Below are positions 45,463 to 56,724 of a stretch of 64,000 nucleotides of DNA, piece by piece. Location: positions 873,501 through 937,500 of the forward strand of contig JBBBDQ010001452.1 of the NCBI GenBank assembly GCA_037127315.1, read 5' to 3'. The stretch comes from Ascarosepion bandense (lineage: Eukaryota > Mollusca > Cephalopoda > Sepiida > Sepiidae). The notes below the pieces were generated by a model. The model searched no databases. It had not been told where the DNA came from and saw only the letters and a program-made list of their open reading frames with translations. The translations under genes were made by a program, and so were the position numbers. How positions within the stretch are numbered: position 1 is the first letter of the stretch; each line of letters opens with the position of its first letter.

Positions 45463-45515
<53 letters not shown>
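45135..45515. repeat. (GATA)n array in five blocks
   Basis: About 380 bp of GATA units split by short spacers (GAACAGA/GAACACA-type and ATGAAA...CTGGGATAGA). The spacers resemble each other, and one (ACAT)n block lies at 45211-45238, so the blocks form a larger irregular tandem. Confidence 0.95.
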
Positions 45516-45516
<1 letters not shown>

Positions 45517-46064
45517 ACTAAAGTATGTAGATGTTTTCTCCTGAATTACTTGCATGTCGTGTTGCTTCCCCAACCAACTGAACGAGAAAAGACGAAACTG
45601 GAAATAATTCTTCTTCCCACGCTTTTTCGAATTTATGACTTTAAGGATTGCACAGCCGGAAACTGTGGGAGTAGCATTGCACTCTGGGAGAAAAGAAAAT
45701 GTCAATTTTGAAACGTCATACTGTCACCTGAACTCTGTCTTTCAGGTCCTGGGGACTGGCAATCAACAATGTCAACACGTCCTTTTTCGCCTCTTCTCAT
45801 AGCTTCTCGCTTCTATATTATCTTGTCAGCTCACCACGATTGTAGATGATCTTTTTTTTACCTTTCAGGTTTTACAAATCACAACTGAGATTGAAACAAT
45901 AGTGTTATTTTCATGTTTAAGCAATGCACTTTCGAATTTTTATAATTCTTTCAGAAAATACCAAAAGCCACCCCCACCAAAAAAAAACACGGAGTGGCAG
46001 TTGAATTAAAGGATTAAGACATGGAACGCTGATATATAATTTGGAAACGAATATTTTGTAAGAC
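45516..46064. other. Unassigned sequence
   Basis: No gene or family was recognised. Confidence 0.4.
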
Positions 46065-47260
46065 GTGTCCGTTCAGGATGTAGGCGATGATGGCCCTACA
46101 AAATTACATATTCTTTTAGAACTTAGTAAATACTGTCTTTTTCCTATCTCTCTCTTAATCCCTGTTCTGTCAACCATTTACACAAGCTCATTAGGTAGGT
46201 TATTTGCTGCTTTCCTCTCTCTCTCTTGCCTTCAATATGTCCTGTGAGTGTCAAATTCTCTTAGTAAAGTTTGTCTTTTTCCTATCTCTCTCCTAATCCC
46301 TGTTCTGCCAACCATTTACACAAGTTCATTAGGTAAGTTATTTGCTGCTTTCCTCTGTCTCTCTTGCCTTCAATATGTCCTGTGAGTGTCAAATTCTCTT
46401 AGTAATGTTTGTCTTTTTCCTATCTCTCTCCTAATCCCTGTTCTGCCAACCATTTACACAAGTTCATTAGGTAGGTTATTTGCTGCTTTCCTCTCTCTCT
46501 CTTGCCTTCAATATGTCCTGTGAGTGTCAAATTCTCTTAGTAAAGTTTGTCTTTTTCCTATCTCTCTCCTAATCCCTGTTCTGTCAACCATTTACACAAG
46601 TTCATTAGGTAGGTTATTTGCTGCTTTCCTCTGTCTCTCTTGCCTTCAATATGCCATGTGAGTGTCAAATTATCTAAACCCATTTTCCTTATTATGTTCC
46701 CCAGAAATTTTAACTCTTGTTCTGATGTCAAATAAAAGTGTCCGTTTTAAAAACTTTGTCGTTGTTTACATGTTCGTTCTGGCATTCTCAGTATCCTTCT
46801 GTGGAGCCACATTTCTGTTGCTTCATGTCTTTCCTTCATTTTGATAAGATTGTCCAGCATTCACCGCTATATCAACGTTTAATATGAAATGGTTCTGTTT
46901 CTTAATATTCTGTTTAATTTTCGTAAAGCATCTTTTGCTTTGCCAGTCCACCTTCGTATTTCCGTGTCGCATTTTCCATTTTCTGCCAAAACAGTTTATA
47001 GATATTGACATTTTTGCATTAGTTTGATTTTAGTGTCTCTAAATTATAATTGTAATTTTGGCTTGTTCCTTTTGCTGATAACTATACATTCTGTTTCTTT
47101 CAGCTTTCGTTTAGTCCTTTCTTCACCCTTTTCTTTGCTACGTTCTGTAGACGTTCTTGTAGTATCCTTTCTGCGTCTGCTATCAACACTGATCTAATGT
47201 TGTTAAGGCTGTGGCTGCTAATGATGAATCATTGTAGGGATTTTAATTCTCTCAGAATCG
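46065..47260 (-). pseudogene. RTE LINE with an internal 138-bp tandem amplification
   Basis: 46134-46670 is a tandem of a 138/139-bp unit (starts at 46134, 46273, 46411, 46549). In minus sense each unit encodes the LINE C-terminal stretch that includes a YLMSLCKWLTEQGL-like segment. 46690-47230 is a degenerate copy of the upstream region. 138 is a multiple of 3. Confidence 0.8.
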
Positions 47261-47339
47261 CTTCACTGTAAAAGTGATGTCAAAACTTGCTATACATGTA
47301 ATAAGAAGGAACATTATATCACTCATTCAGTAATGAATT
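47261..47339. other. Short unassigned gap
   Basis: Nothing recognised between the LINE and the SINE. Confidence 0.4.
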
Positions 47340-47584
47340 AGAGCACTTTAGCTACTGGCGTATGATACATCACACGCTAAAAGTCCGCCTCCTTCTACCG
47401 AGCGCTCATACCTCAGAGGTAGAATCGCCGACTGATGCCAATTTGGGACGCCAATTCGGTCGGTTTTCAATCCTGGGTAAAAGCAATCGGATGTCAAACC
47501 GTACTGATGAGCTGTGATACAGCGAAACAGATCTGTCTGCGGATGACTATCTATCTATCTATCTATATATATATATATATATAT
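47340..47584 (+). mobile_element. tRNA-headed SINE with intact hammerhead, copy T1
   Basis: About 210 bp plus tail. 5' part (AGAGCACTTTAGCTACTGGC), a tRNA-Gly-like region with A-box-like ACCTCAGAGGTAGAATCGCC and B-box-like CGGTTTTCAATCCTGGG, then the hammerhead at 47493-47547 and a (TATC)n(TA)n tail. The ribozyme sits at the 3' end of the conserved part, so self-cleavage would release an RNA ending within it. No protein coding. Mobilisation would need enzymes from elsewhere. Confidence 0.8.
47493..47547 (+). ncRNA. Type I hammerhead ribozyme, complete
   Basis: Core C3-A9 CTGATGA at 47504-47510. Helix II 47511-47515/47519-47523 (GCTGT/ACAGC, loop GAT). GAA at 47524-47526. Helix III 47527-47529/47534-47536 (ACA/TGT, loop GATC). 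Cleavage position C17 is 47537 after GU, the classic GUC. Helix I 47499-47503/47538-47542 (CCGTA/TGCGG, one G-U), then a small internal loop and 47493-47496/47544-47547 (GTCA/TGAC). All invariant core bases are present. Activity is predicted, not shown. Confidence 0.88.
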
Positions 47585-47944
47585 AAAGTAGAATCCTTGA
47601 AATTTGGTAAGGTAAATTCCAATAGAGACAGACCCCAAAGAGAACTCAATGTTAATATTTATTGCTAAACTTAACAGAGTATTATAATCAGGAAAGAAAA
47701 GTTAGATATTTTTACAAATCCATTGGTAATACAGTATTTTGCGGCTCCAGCCACTTGTCAAACCAAAATTCATACAACAATGAATGTTTCAAGTTTGTCC
47801 AGATGAAGTCACGTGGGATAGAATAGGGAACAGAAAAATGATAAATATTAAAAAGAGAAAAAAAGAGAGAAGAAAATGTAGAAAAACAAAATAAGAGGAA
47901 AACGTGTTTAACTTAAAGTATTTGATTTTGGCTTTGCACAGTGT
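47585..47944. other. Unassigned AT-rich sequence
   Basis: No gene or family was recognised. Confidence 0.4.
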
Positions 47945-48188
47945 CTTTGACCTATATATATATATATTTTTCTACACATATACTGTTAAATATAAGAAAA
48001 AATGAATGTCTGTTATGTTTAATCATGAGCCATTCTAAACGTCGTATTTTGGCTTTAATTTCAGGTGAAAATAAAGACAAAAATTCTCCAACATTTGGAT
48101 AATTTTTATTAATTTGGTTCCAAGCTTTCGGCTCACATGAGCCATCTTCAGAGATCTTATTAAGACGGTAACACAATAACATCCACCA
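47945..48188 (-). repeat. Repeat family N with perfect motif hairpin
   Basis: Minus strand. The frame keeps NYPNVGEFLSLFSPEIKAK and RLEWLMIKHNRHS. The CTGAAGA-T-GGCTCATGTGAGCC-GAAA motif is at 48126-48151. It adjoins the truncated integrase end of the gypsy element at about 48189. Confidence 0.7.
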
Positions 48189-50590
48189 TCACCGACGATT
48201 GTCGGTTATAAATTGCAGCGGGACACCCCAACGTGTGACCCACGTGTTTAGAAAAGTCTTAGCTACACTAGCTGCAGTGATTTCGCTGATGGGTTGTGCA
48301 TCTATCCAACGAGTTGTGCGGTCAATAGATGTGAGGATATATCTATAGGGGCTGATGTAACTGCTATTTGGGCTTTTTGCTGGTGGGAGTGGTCCTACTA
48401 TATCTATGTGGACGGTATGAAATCTAGCTAATGGTATTTCTAATGTCTGTATAGGTGATTTTGTATGTTTGTAGACCTTTGCTTGTTGCCAGACTGTGCA
48501 TGATGCACAAAAGTCTTTGATTGATTTATCCATGTTTGGCCAGTAATATCTAGCTTTAATAATCTTAATGGATGTTTTAATGCCAGGGTGATTTATGGAA
48601 TAGATACTATAGAATATGGACTCACGCAATTTAGATGGAACAAAAGGTCTGGGGTAAGACGTTGATAAGTCACACCATATAAATTGGTTATCTCCAGGTA
48701 TGGTGAATTTTTTTAAGTTCTGAAAAGATTGAATTTCTGTATCAGATGCCCGTGCTTCTGCAAGTGCAGGTAAATCACGCGCATTTATTTGTACAGCAAG
48801 AGTTGGTCGGGATAGACAATCAGCAACTATATTCTGACTACCTTTTACATGTTCAATATCTGAAATAAATTCTGTCAGGATGGCTAATTGTCGTTGTTGT
48901 CTGTCTGATTTAGCGGGGTTTAAACTGTAAAATGTACCACACAATGGCTTATGGTCAGTTGAAAGTAGTACTTGGCAACCTTCTATGAGCTGACAGAAGT
49001 GCAGCACTGACAAATAAGCTGCTAAAAGTTTGCGATCGAATGTAGAATATCTCATTTGTGTTTGTGTTAATTTTTTAGAGAAAAATCCGATCGGTATTGG
49101 ATTTCCTTCCACCATTTGATGCAATGCCGCACCGACAGCATAATTACTACTGTCAGTGACTAATTGATAACTTGTACAGTTAGGTTCAGGGTGAGCTAAT
49201 GAGGATGTATCATTAAGTTCCTTAATTACAGAATTGAAAGATTGTCGTTCAGATTCATCTAATGTGAACGAGCCTTTAGGGGATAACCTCATTCTATCAG
49301 ATAGGGGTAAGACTATCTCTGAAAATTTTGGTATTAATTTTCTATAAAATCCTACCATTCCAAGAAATCTGCGTAGCCCTTTTGCGTCCTTAGGGTAAGG
49401 AAAAGATTTTAATTCTTCTATTTTACTAGTTGTAGGTTTAATGCCATCAACGCTAATATGAAAGCCTAAGAAATCTAGGGAAATCACATTGAAAACAGAT
49501 TTTGTGGCTGAAATTTTTAAATTGTGAAATACAGTTTCAATGTCTTTTTTATGCGAAATCACATCATTGCTGAAAATTAAAATGTCATCAATATATATAA
49601 AAACACAATCAATGTCTTCAATAATTTTCGTCCATATACCGTTGAAATGTAGCTGACGCATTTTTTAATCCAAACGGCATATAATTATATTCATAAAGAC
49701 CAAATGGGGTGGTGAGAGCAGTTTTAGCTACATCGTCCGGATGCATTTTAATTTGGTGGTAGGCTGAAATCAAATCGATTTTGGAGAATCGTCGTTTGTT
49801 CGCAAGTTTTGCTGAAAAAGAGTCTATATTTGGTATATGGTACCTGTCAGTCTTGGTTATGCTATTGAGAGAACGATAGTTTCCACAACATCTAAATCCT
49901 CCGCTTTGTTTAGATACTATATGTAGTGGGCTAGACCACTCGCTTTTAGAAAGGGAGATCACTCCGTCTTTTTGTAGGGTTTTAAATTCGCTAGGCGCGG
50001 CTTCCAGTTTTTCTACATTAAGCCGCCTGGGTTTTGCAAATACTGGCGTATGGCTTCCTATGTCAATTCTGTGGTAGACGCCACAGTGTTTTTTGTTACT
50101 GTTCGTATGTAGTGTGATTAGGTTCGGATATTTTTCTTTAATCATGTTCCGCATGAATGACGGGAGCTCCGTTTCATTTACGACTAGATTCACCGCTGAT
50201 GCAGATATTTTTAAACTCTTTCTCTGGGCTGTTGTAGGATCGTAAATGGTTTTGTTACTGCAGTCTACTATTAGACCAAACTTGTTGAGGAAATCCAGCC
50301 CAAGGAGTGGGTTGGTGATATCAGCAATCACGAATGTCCAAGTAAAAGATCTCCTTAAACTGGGTATTTCAATTTCCAAACTCGCTTGTCCGTTGCATTT
50401 TATTTTATCCCCATTTGCAGTGGATAGTGATATGGGAGTCTGTTTTAATGTAATACCATTTACTGCAGAGGTTGGTAATATTGAGATACTTGCGCCAGTA
50501 TCTACAATAAATTTTAATTTGGTAGCCCCTAATTTTGCGGTAATTTCTAATAGCGGCGAACCTCGTGGGACTGAACTTGTTCGCCCTATT
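48189..50590 (-). pseudogene. pol of the gypsy element (PR-RT-RNase H-IN, truncated)
   Basis: The protease motif DTGAS is at 50488-50502. RT motifs [32 protein letters not shown] and FQRYMDE come before a one-base frame change near 49630; YIDD is at 49584-49595 in the next frame. RNase H has [11 protein letters not shown] and STDHKPL, but the usual Glu of DRELLA is Lys (DRKLLA). The integrase zinc region HPG...CASC follows (first His replaced), then a first core Asp (VHIDIVGP) and a second in FITDN, where it ends. Pol lies in the -1 frame relative to the end of gag. Confidence 0.88.
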
Positions 50591-51333
50591 AGTTTTCCGA
50601 ATCACTTCCCGTAGGTGTTGCTGATCGGGAACTAGGCAACATTTGTAGATTGTTCTTTTTGGGACATTTACACCAAGGTTTCCATCTTCTTGCTTCATTT
50701 GGCGAAATAAATATGTGCTCTGCAAATTTTTGTACGTTGGTTATTCCGATACGGCCTGACATTTAGTTTCCTTTATAATTTGTTTGTGAGTTATTCTTAG
50801 TAGATAAGGGTCGCTGAACAACGAATGCCCTATCGTTATTCAATAATGGCATCAGTTCATCTGCTAACCTGCTAAGTTGGGTATGGTTTAAATCTTTTTG
50901 CGAGGCTATTACTGGAGCTATTGTTGACGGTAATGCCTGCAGGAATTTGTGTCTCACAATGTCGTCGCTAATACATATCCGTTTAGCTACGGATAGCATT
51001 TCGTGCAAAGATGTCGACGGTCGTCCCGAAATAGTCGTAGCCGATATTAATCTTTCTAGAAGCTCCGGTTTTGTTTGTTCGTGAGCTTCTATCAGAGTCC
51101 GTTTTAATTCCTCGGAGTCTTGTGATGCGTGGGTAGCATTTGATAGTTTACCCACTTCTTCGGCTGGTAACGACGATATTACTGCATAAAACTTTGTTTT
51201 CGACGCTGTCACATTTCCCAAGTGAAACTGGGCTTCTAATATCGTAAACCATCCATTTACAGCAGTTTCCATGAATTCCGGTGCCTTGGTATTGACTTAA
51301 TGAGTCGTTTCCTCTCCTGTCTGCTCCATTTAT

Positions 51334-51336
<3 letters not shown>
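50588..51336 (-). pseudogene. gag of the gypsy element
   Basis: A likely ATG is at 51336, just after a (TA)n tract in the leader (51338-51387). A frame change is needed near 51290-51300, where the main frame is entered (WFTILEAQF, a typical start of this gag family). The body includes LERLISATTISGRPSTSL and VRHKFLQALPSTIAPVI. A stop at about 50763 is followed by the same frame continuing through a basic stretch with WCKCP that probably derives from the zinc-finger region; one expected Cys is Trp. The final stop is at about 50588. Confidence 0.75.

Positions 51337-51337
<1 letters not shown>

Positions 51338-51387
<50 letters not shown>
51338..51387. repeat. (TA)n in the gypsy leader
   Basis: A pure TA run lies between the primer site and gag. 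Confidence 0.95.
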
Positions 51388-51391
<4 letters not shown>

Positions 51392-51412
51392 TATATGAGG
51401 TTGCTTTCTGTT

Positions 51413-51430
51413 CGTATGTTGTGGTCACCA
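51413..51430 (-). other. Primer binding site, tRNA-Trp-like
   Basis: TGGTGACCACAACATACG starts one base after the LTR end. TGGTGACCCCGACGTG is the site I recall for CsRn1-type elements using tRNA-Trp. The match is good but not perfect. Confidence 0.6.
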
Positions 51431-51431
51431 C

Positions 51432-51821
51432 TGTTGTGTTGCTTCGTTTTGGTATAATTAGAAGATAACACAAACTTGAATTAATGATGATTATTTTTGG
51501 TATAAAACTTTAAGTTTTTACATCAAGTTACAACCTTTAAATTTTGTGTGGATACAGGAGCAGACTAGGTAAATTCTCTTCACTGTGGGATGCTAGTAGT
51601 AAACGAGCCTATTCATTCTGGACTCTAGTGTTCAATTGACTAGCGTCTTTCCCTTTTCAAATCTTCTACACAAAACTACTGTCCTTAACTCCTACTTTTA
51701 CTCCTACTCCTACCAAAAGAAACGGTTCCTTATTTTGCCGCCCAATTTTGAATTCTTGGCGTCAGTGTGTCTATCTTTTTCTATTTTTAGAACACTCGCC
51801 ATTTTATAAACCATAACAACA
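51432..51821 (-). repeat. 5' LTR of the gypsy element
   Basis: In minus sense it opens TGTTGTTATGG and closes GCAACACAACA, giving short inverted ends TGTTGT/ACAACA. Length 390 bp. No second LTR is available to confirm the edges. Confidence 0.65.
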
Positions 51822-51887
51822 TGATAGACATTCATTGTCTCTTATATTTAACAGTATATGTTTAGAAAATTATTTGCTGCCTCGATA

Positions 51888-51931
<44 letters not shown>

Positions 51932-52312
51932 AGAAGTTTAACACCATAGAACTTATATATAGATTTGGGAATGCAGGAAATATTTTTCTGTATGAAGTCT
52001 TTTCAACCAACATTTAGCCAGAAGAATATGTTTGTAAATATTAAACTGGCAGAATAACAACTTTCACAGAGAGAAAAGAAACAAATAAGGTTGAGAAAAA
52101 TGGAACCACGATTAATGACACTTTTATTAATAAAAACTAGGAGGAAGCACATATACCGACAAAAGAGCCAGTGTAAATGGTTCCTATTGAGTATAAAATA
52201 GACAAGAAATTATTCCCATACCTCCTAAAAGACCGAATGAACAAAAAAAAAAAAAAAAAGAAAAAACGATCTCTCTATCTGCACAGAGACGGTTAAATAT
52301 GTTTCTTCTTCT
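51822..52312. other. Repeat N end, (TA)n and unassigned sequence
   Basis: 51822-51892 is a plus-strand repeat N end (TCATTGTCTCTTATATTTAA), followed by (TA)n to 51927. 51928-52312 holds no recognised gene. Confidence 0.6.
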
Positions 52313-53369
52313 TCTTCTTCCATGTGCCCTGTCCCTTCAGGACGTAGGCGATCATGGATCTCCACGTCTCCCTATCCCTTGTGGCTCTTAGTATGTTTGC
52401 TCCTGTTGCTCCTGGCAACCCCCGTTCCGTCATCCACCTGATCAGGCCCTGCAAATATGTTATCCGCTGCCTTCCTCTGTCTCTCCTTCCTTCTATCTGA
52501 CCAGTCAGTATCAGGTTCTCCAGGCTTTCCTTCCTCATTGCATGTCCCAGGAACTTCAGTTGTCTCTTCCTGATGCTCAGCATCAATTTCCTTTTTGTTG
52601 CCATTCTTTCTAACACTTCGTCGTTGCTTGTATGCTCAGTCCACGATATCCGTAGCATCCTTCTGTAGAACCACATTTCGGCCGCTTCCAGTTTTGTCCT
52701 CATTTTCGATGATATTGTCCAGCATTCACAGCCGTACTGAAGAACTGACATCACGTAGCAGTCTAGCACTCTTTTCTTCGTTTCTATTGAGATCTTCCTG
52801 TGTGTTAGTATTTTGCTCATCTTCTGGAACGCGTCCTTTGCCATGCCAATTCGCCTTCGGATCTCCGTGTCGCACTTTCCATCTTCTGTTAGAACACTTC
52901 CTAGGTACTTAAATTCTTGGACTTGTTTGATTCTGTTATCCCCCACCTGTATTTGGCATTTTGGGTTGTATCTTTTGCTGATGACCATGCACTCAGTTTT
53001 CTTAAAGTTTATTTGTAGTCCCATCTTGTCACTCTCCACTGCTACTTTCTGTATGAGATCTTGCAGTTTCCTTTCCGTGTCCGCAATCAGTACTGTATCG
53101 TCCGCGTATCTTATGTTGTTCAGGTTGTGGCCTCCAATAATAAATCCTGGTGTGTCATCTAGGGTCCTCAAAATATTCTCGCTGTATAGGTTGAACAAAT
53201 CCGGTGAAAAGACACAGCCTTGTCTTACGCCTTTTTCTATCTTTGTGTATCTACTGAGGTCGTTACCTGTCCGTATGCAGGCCGTTTGCTGCCAGTAGAG
53301 ATTCTTGATTATTCTTATATCTTTGCCGAAAATGATGTTTCTAATTTGCGTAAATTCTGAGTGGACCAC
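52293..53369 (-). pseudogene. RTE-clade LINE, RT 3' half, long open frame
   Basis: Best LINE copy in the window. In minus sense about 358 residues are open: [20 protein letters not shown] (residues 47-66) and [10 protein letters not shown] (88-97) of the [20 protein letters not shown], then [34 protein letters not shown] and [14 protein letters not shown]. The 3' end is (GAA)n (seen as CTT repeats on the plus strand at 52306-52320). The endonuclease and first RT motifs are missing and the 5' edge is abrupt at about 53370. The open frame suggests a fairly recent insertion. Confidence 0.92.
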
Positions 53370-53635
53370 GCATCGTCAGTGTATCTTGCCGCACACTCCG
53401 GTTGATCCAGGACATTTTGATCAATCTTGTGAATAGAGCGGGTACAACGTCTACTGTAATTCAAAATAACCTGCCTTCTTTTTATAAGAGCATGTTGTCC
53501 GGTCCGGTTTTTGATTCGCTTTTATTTATGAATTTGAATTGTTATTCTGTCAATTTAATATTTACCATCGTCTTCTTCAAAAGAAATGTTGGTGGTAATA
53601 ATAGGAGTTATTTCTGCCTTTTCAAGTATATGTAA
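53370..53635. other. Unassigned sequence
   Basis: No family was recognised. Confidence 0.4.
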
Positions 53636-53830
53636 CTAGCAGTATAGCCCGGCGTTGCTCGGGTGTAATGAAAGCTTTAAAACTAATCCATGGTCCTGGA
53701 GTTCAGACTCTTTGGACGTTGGCACGAAAGACTAAAAAGCAATAGCTGTTTCCAGTAAAAGCGAAACCGTAGACTGAAAGAAAAATGAATGGATGTAAGT
53801 CAAATTTTGATTGCGTAGTGCACGAAACTC
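53636..53830 (-). mobile_element. Helitron-like 3' end, 5' truncated
   Basis: Minus strand ends CCCGAGCAACGCCGGG, CTATACTG, CTAG and T. The body matches 55537-56052 for about 190 bp, then is lost near 53815. Confidence 0.7.
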
Positions 53831-53994
53831 CGAGACATGCTATATACGTAGGATAATATGTATATTTATTAATATATACTTAATTGCTCTGTTATATTAC
53901 ATCGAGCACTGCTTCTATTAACACCTGATAAATATTTATACATCGGTATGTACCTGCCGCTATACACATATGTATACTTATTTACATTCATACC

Positions 53995-54049
<55 letters not shown>

Positions 54050-54079
54050 GTACAGACATATAGAGATTCATGTATATTA
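53831..54079. other. Unassigned, with (TA)n
   Basis: (TA)n at 53998-54049. No gene. Confidence 0.5.
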
Positions 54080-54391
54080 CCGGCCATAATTATTAGGCCA
54101 CCGCAGTTTTTTTTTTTAAAGAAGTGATGTATTTCATGATATTTTTTGTATTTATTGCCAATTCTAAATGAAAATAGAATGGTTCTTTTTTTTATTATAA
54201 CTTTTCAAAATTTTATAAGGAAAGGAAGCAAAAATGAACTCGTCCGAATCAGCCTTAATTTTCTTTATTCTTTCATTGATGAAACTGCAATATAGGTAAT
54301 TATTAGATATTTATAAAATTATTTGAGGCACATTTTATTGTGCAGTATTTACAAAAGAACCATTCTATTTTCATTTAATAATTATGGCCGG
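54080..54391. mobile_element. Tc1/mariner-type MITE
   Basis: Ends CCGGCCATAATTATTAGG and its inverse (TAATAATTATGGCCGG) about 312 bp apart, with TA just before the left end. No transposase frame. Confidence 0.7.
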
Positions 54392-54457
54392 TTGTGTACA
54401 TCCATACGCACGCAGAAACATACAAATATATATACAAATAGAGTAGGTATGGATAGA

Positions 54458-54833
54458 ATAAAATAAGGTTTTTTTTTAAAATAATGATCTATTTAATGCT
54501 CTTTTTAATATTTATTGAAAATGCGATAATTCTAAATGAAAATAGAATGGTTCTTTTTTTATTATTACTTTGCAAAATTTTACAAGGCAAGGAAGCAAAT
54601 ATGAACTCGTCCGAATCGCCCTAATTTTTCTTCATTCTTTCATTGATGAAACTGCAATATAGGTAATTGTTAAATATTTATAAATTCATTTGATGCACAT
54701 GTTATTGCGCAGTATTAAGAAAAGAACCATTCTATTTTCATTTAGAATTATCCACTTGGTAATAAATACTAAAAAATAGTATGAAATACATCATTTTTTT
54801 AAAACACTGGGGTGTCCTAATAATTATGGCCGG
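54458..54833. mobile_element. Second copy of the same MITE, left end lost
   Basis: The internal sequence matches 54100-54380 (AATGAAAATAGAATGGTTC, ATGAACTCGTCCGAATC). The right end CCTAATAATTATGGCCGG is followed by TA. A (TA)n tract starts straight after. Confidence 0.7.
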
Positions 54834-54878
<45 letters not shown>

Positions 54879-54879
54879 T

Positions 54880-54910
<31 letters not shown>

Positions 54911-55536
54911 CGCATATGAATTTATTTCTGCCACCCACTTTCTTCATCACATCCATCTTCCCCCTCCTATTCCCTAATTTAACTTTCTTCTTCTTTCCCT
55001 CTCCCAAATTACCCTTCAAATTTTGCCGCTGTGCCACTGACAATTCATTTTGACAGATCTTTCTACCTGTGTCTTCGTTTGGGTCGTGAGAAAAACACGA
55101 AAAAAAACAAACCTGCCAGGTATGTAGACGTGTGAAAACTTCATAAGAGATACGAGAGGAATGGTTCCTGGTCTAAGTTCAACACTCGTATCGCAGACAA
55201 ATGGATGGCTTTGTATGACTCTGGATGGGTCGAAGACAAGTGTCCTCAGCCAAATGTGTTGGCATGTACTTGTCAGAAAGTGCTGTCTACTCCTCATTCA
55301 CTCTGTCGAGATCTTTTTTTTATGATTACACTAGTTATCGTATTAGGAACACACCTGTAATCATTGGATGCGTTGGAACCCACCGATTAGAAAGTTTAAT
55401 TTGGTGATTGAAAATCTTATAGACATTCATTTTGCTTAGTGTAGTCTGGATCAAGGCTAAAAGTGCAGAGAACTAAGGTAAGAACAACGCTCGGTAAATA
55501 TGTTTTCAGAGAATAATTTTTTCGTGTTATAAGAAA
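54834..55536. other. (TA)n(CA)n then unassigned sequence
   Basis: Microsatellite at 54834-54912. 55050-55500 is not assigned to a family and has no convincing coding frame. Confidence 0.5.
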
Positions 55537-56052
55537 CTAGCAGTATAGCCCGGCATTGCTCGGGTGTAATGAAAGCTTTAAAACTAATCCATGGTCCTGG
55601 AGCTCAGACTCTTTTGGATGTTGGCACAAAAGACTAAAAAAGCAATAGTTTCCAGTTAAAGTGAAACCGTAGACTGAAAGAAAAATGAATGGATGTAAAT
55701 CAAATTTTGGTTTCCTGGTATCGATATCAAATTCTCTGCACTATTGTAAGAACTGCAACCTTGAAACTTCTGAATGTCGTTTCTTATGTCTTTGTCTATG
55801 AGTGTATCAAATTTGATTAAAATCGCACCACTCCTTCTACAACCCGATTTTTTTTATTATTGATTTTCGATATTTATCGGGGGTACCTCGACACAAAACT
55901 TAACTAAGAACACTCGCAGATGCTTATAGTACAACTGTGTAAATTTTCCAGAAAATTGGTTCAGCCGTTTCGGAGTCTATAGGTAACGGACACACACACA
56001 CAGATACACACACACACACACAAACAAAGTTCCATTTATAAATAAGTTTAGA
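55537..56052 (-). mobile_element. Helitron-like non-autonomous element
   Basis: Full copy in minus sense: TCTAAACTTATTTATAAATG at the 5' end after A, hairpin CCCGAGCAATGCCGGG, CTAG and T at the 3' end. (TG)n near the 5' end. About 516 bp. Confidence 0.7.
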
Positions 56053-56065
56053 TTGATCACTTTTA

Positions 56066-56069
56066 GGTT

Positions 56070-56116
<47 letters not shown>

Positions 56117-56118
56117 AA
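56066..56118. repeat. (AAAG)n microsatellite
   Basis: About 13 units. The sequence from here to 56405 is otherwise unassigned. Confidence 0.95.
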
Positions 56119-56409
56119 TGATATCAACAAAAAAGAAAAGAGTAATGTCCAGCCTAGCGAGTGGCCGATGATCGCTTGGTATAGGTGGGTTGCGGAGAGA
56201 CGTTCTCTTTCATCGGTCTGGAAACCCTTTCTTCTACCCTCACACAGTTTAGCAAGCACATCAATACCGTCAACCGGGTTGTGGTCGTAGCAATACCCAT
56301 GCGACTTCTTATGGCCATGTGCGACAGTTTGATGTAGGCCGTGGACCTGTACAGATCTGCATTCCAATTCACTTGAGTAAGCAAAGAACTACCACTGACG
56401 TTACACTAA

Positions 56410-56710
56410 TTGCCATCTTCTTCTATGTGCCCTGTCCCTTCAGGGCGTAGGCGATCATGGCTTCCCACGTTTCCCTATCACTGGTTGCTCTGATCACGCC
56501 TTCTCCTGTTACACCATGCAATCCTCGTTACGCCATCCACCTGATTAGGTCCTTCAAATATATTATCCGTTGCTTTCCCCTGTCTATTTTTCCCTCTATC
56601 TGGCCGGTTAGTATCAGGTTCTTCAAGCCCTCCTTCTTCACTGCATGTCCCAGGAACTTCAGCTGTCTCTTCCTGATGCTTAGTATTAATTTCCTAATTG
56701 CCATACAATA
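56410..56710 (-). pseudogene. RTE LINE 3' end
   Basis: Minus strand matches the C-terminus and 3' end of 52293-53369 (plus-strand words CTATGTGCCCTGTCCCTTCA, GCATGTCCCAGGAACTTCAG). Frameshifted. Its cut edge at 56710 lies near the duplicated 172-bp block. Confidence 0.85.
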
Positions 56711-56724
56711 CTTTTTATTTCAAC

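Larger units (their letters stand above)
48189..51821 (-). mobile_element. Ty3/gypsy LTR retrotransposon, CsRn1-like, 3' truncated
   Basis: Minus-strand element with 5' LTR, primer binding site, gag and a pol that breaks off inside the integrase core; no 3' LTR was found. The CsRn1-like call rests on the style of gag and of the RT-RNase H block ([42 protein letters not shown]) and on the Trp-type primer site. Both outer edges touch repeat family N, in opposite orientations. Frameshifts and a stop make it inactive. Confidence 0.9.

Noticed and set aside
45134..45705. Frames of the SIYLSIYL type over 80-110 residues
   Set aside because: Translation of the (GATA)n array; tetranucleotide repeats stay open in all frames.
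53395..53415. Resemblance of CCGGTTGATCCAGGA to the 5' end of small-subunit rRNA
   Set aside because: The match is too short, and the following sequence does not continue as rRNA.
55016..55297. A 93-residue minus-strand frame
   Set aside because: No domain, no family and no sign of splice or start context that would support a gene or exon.
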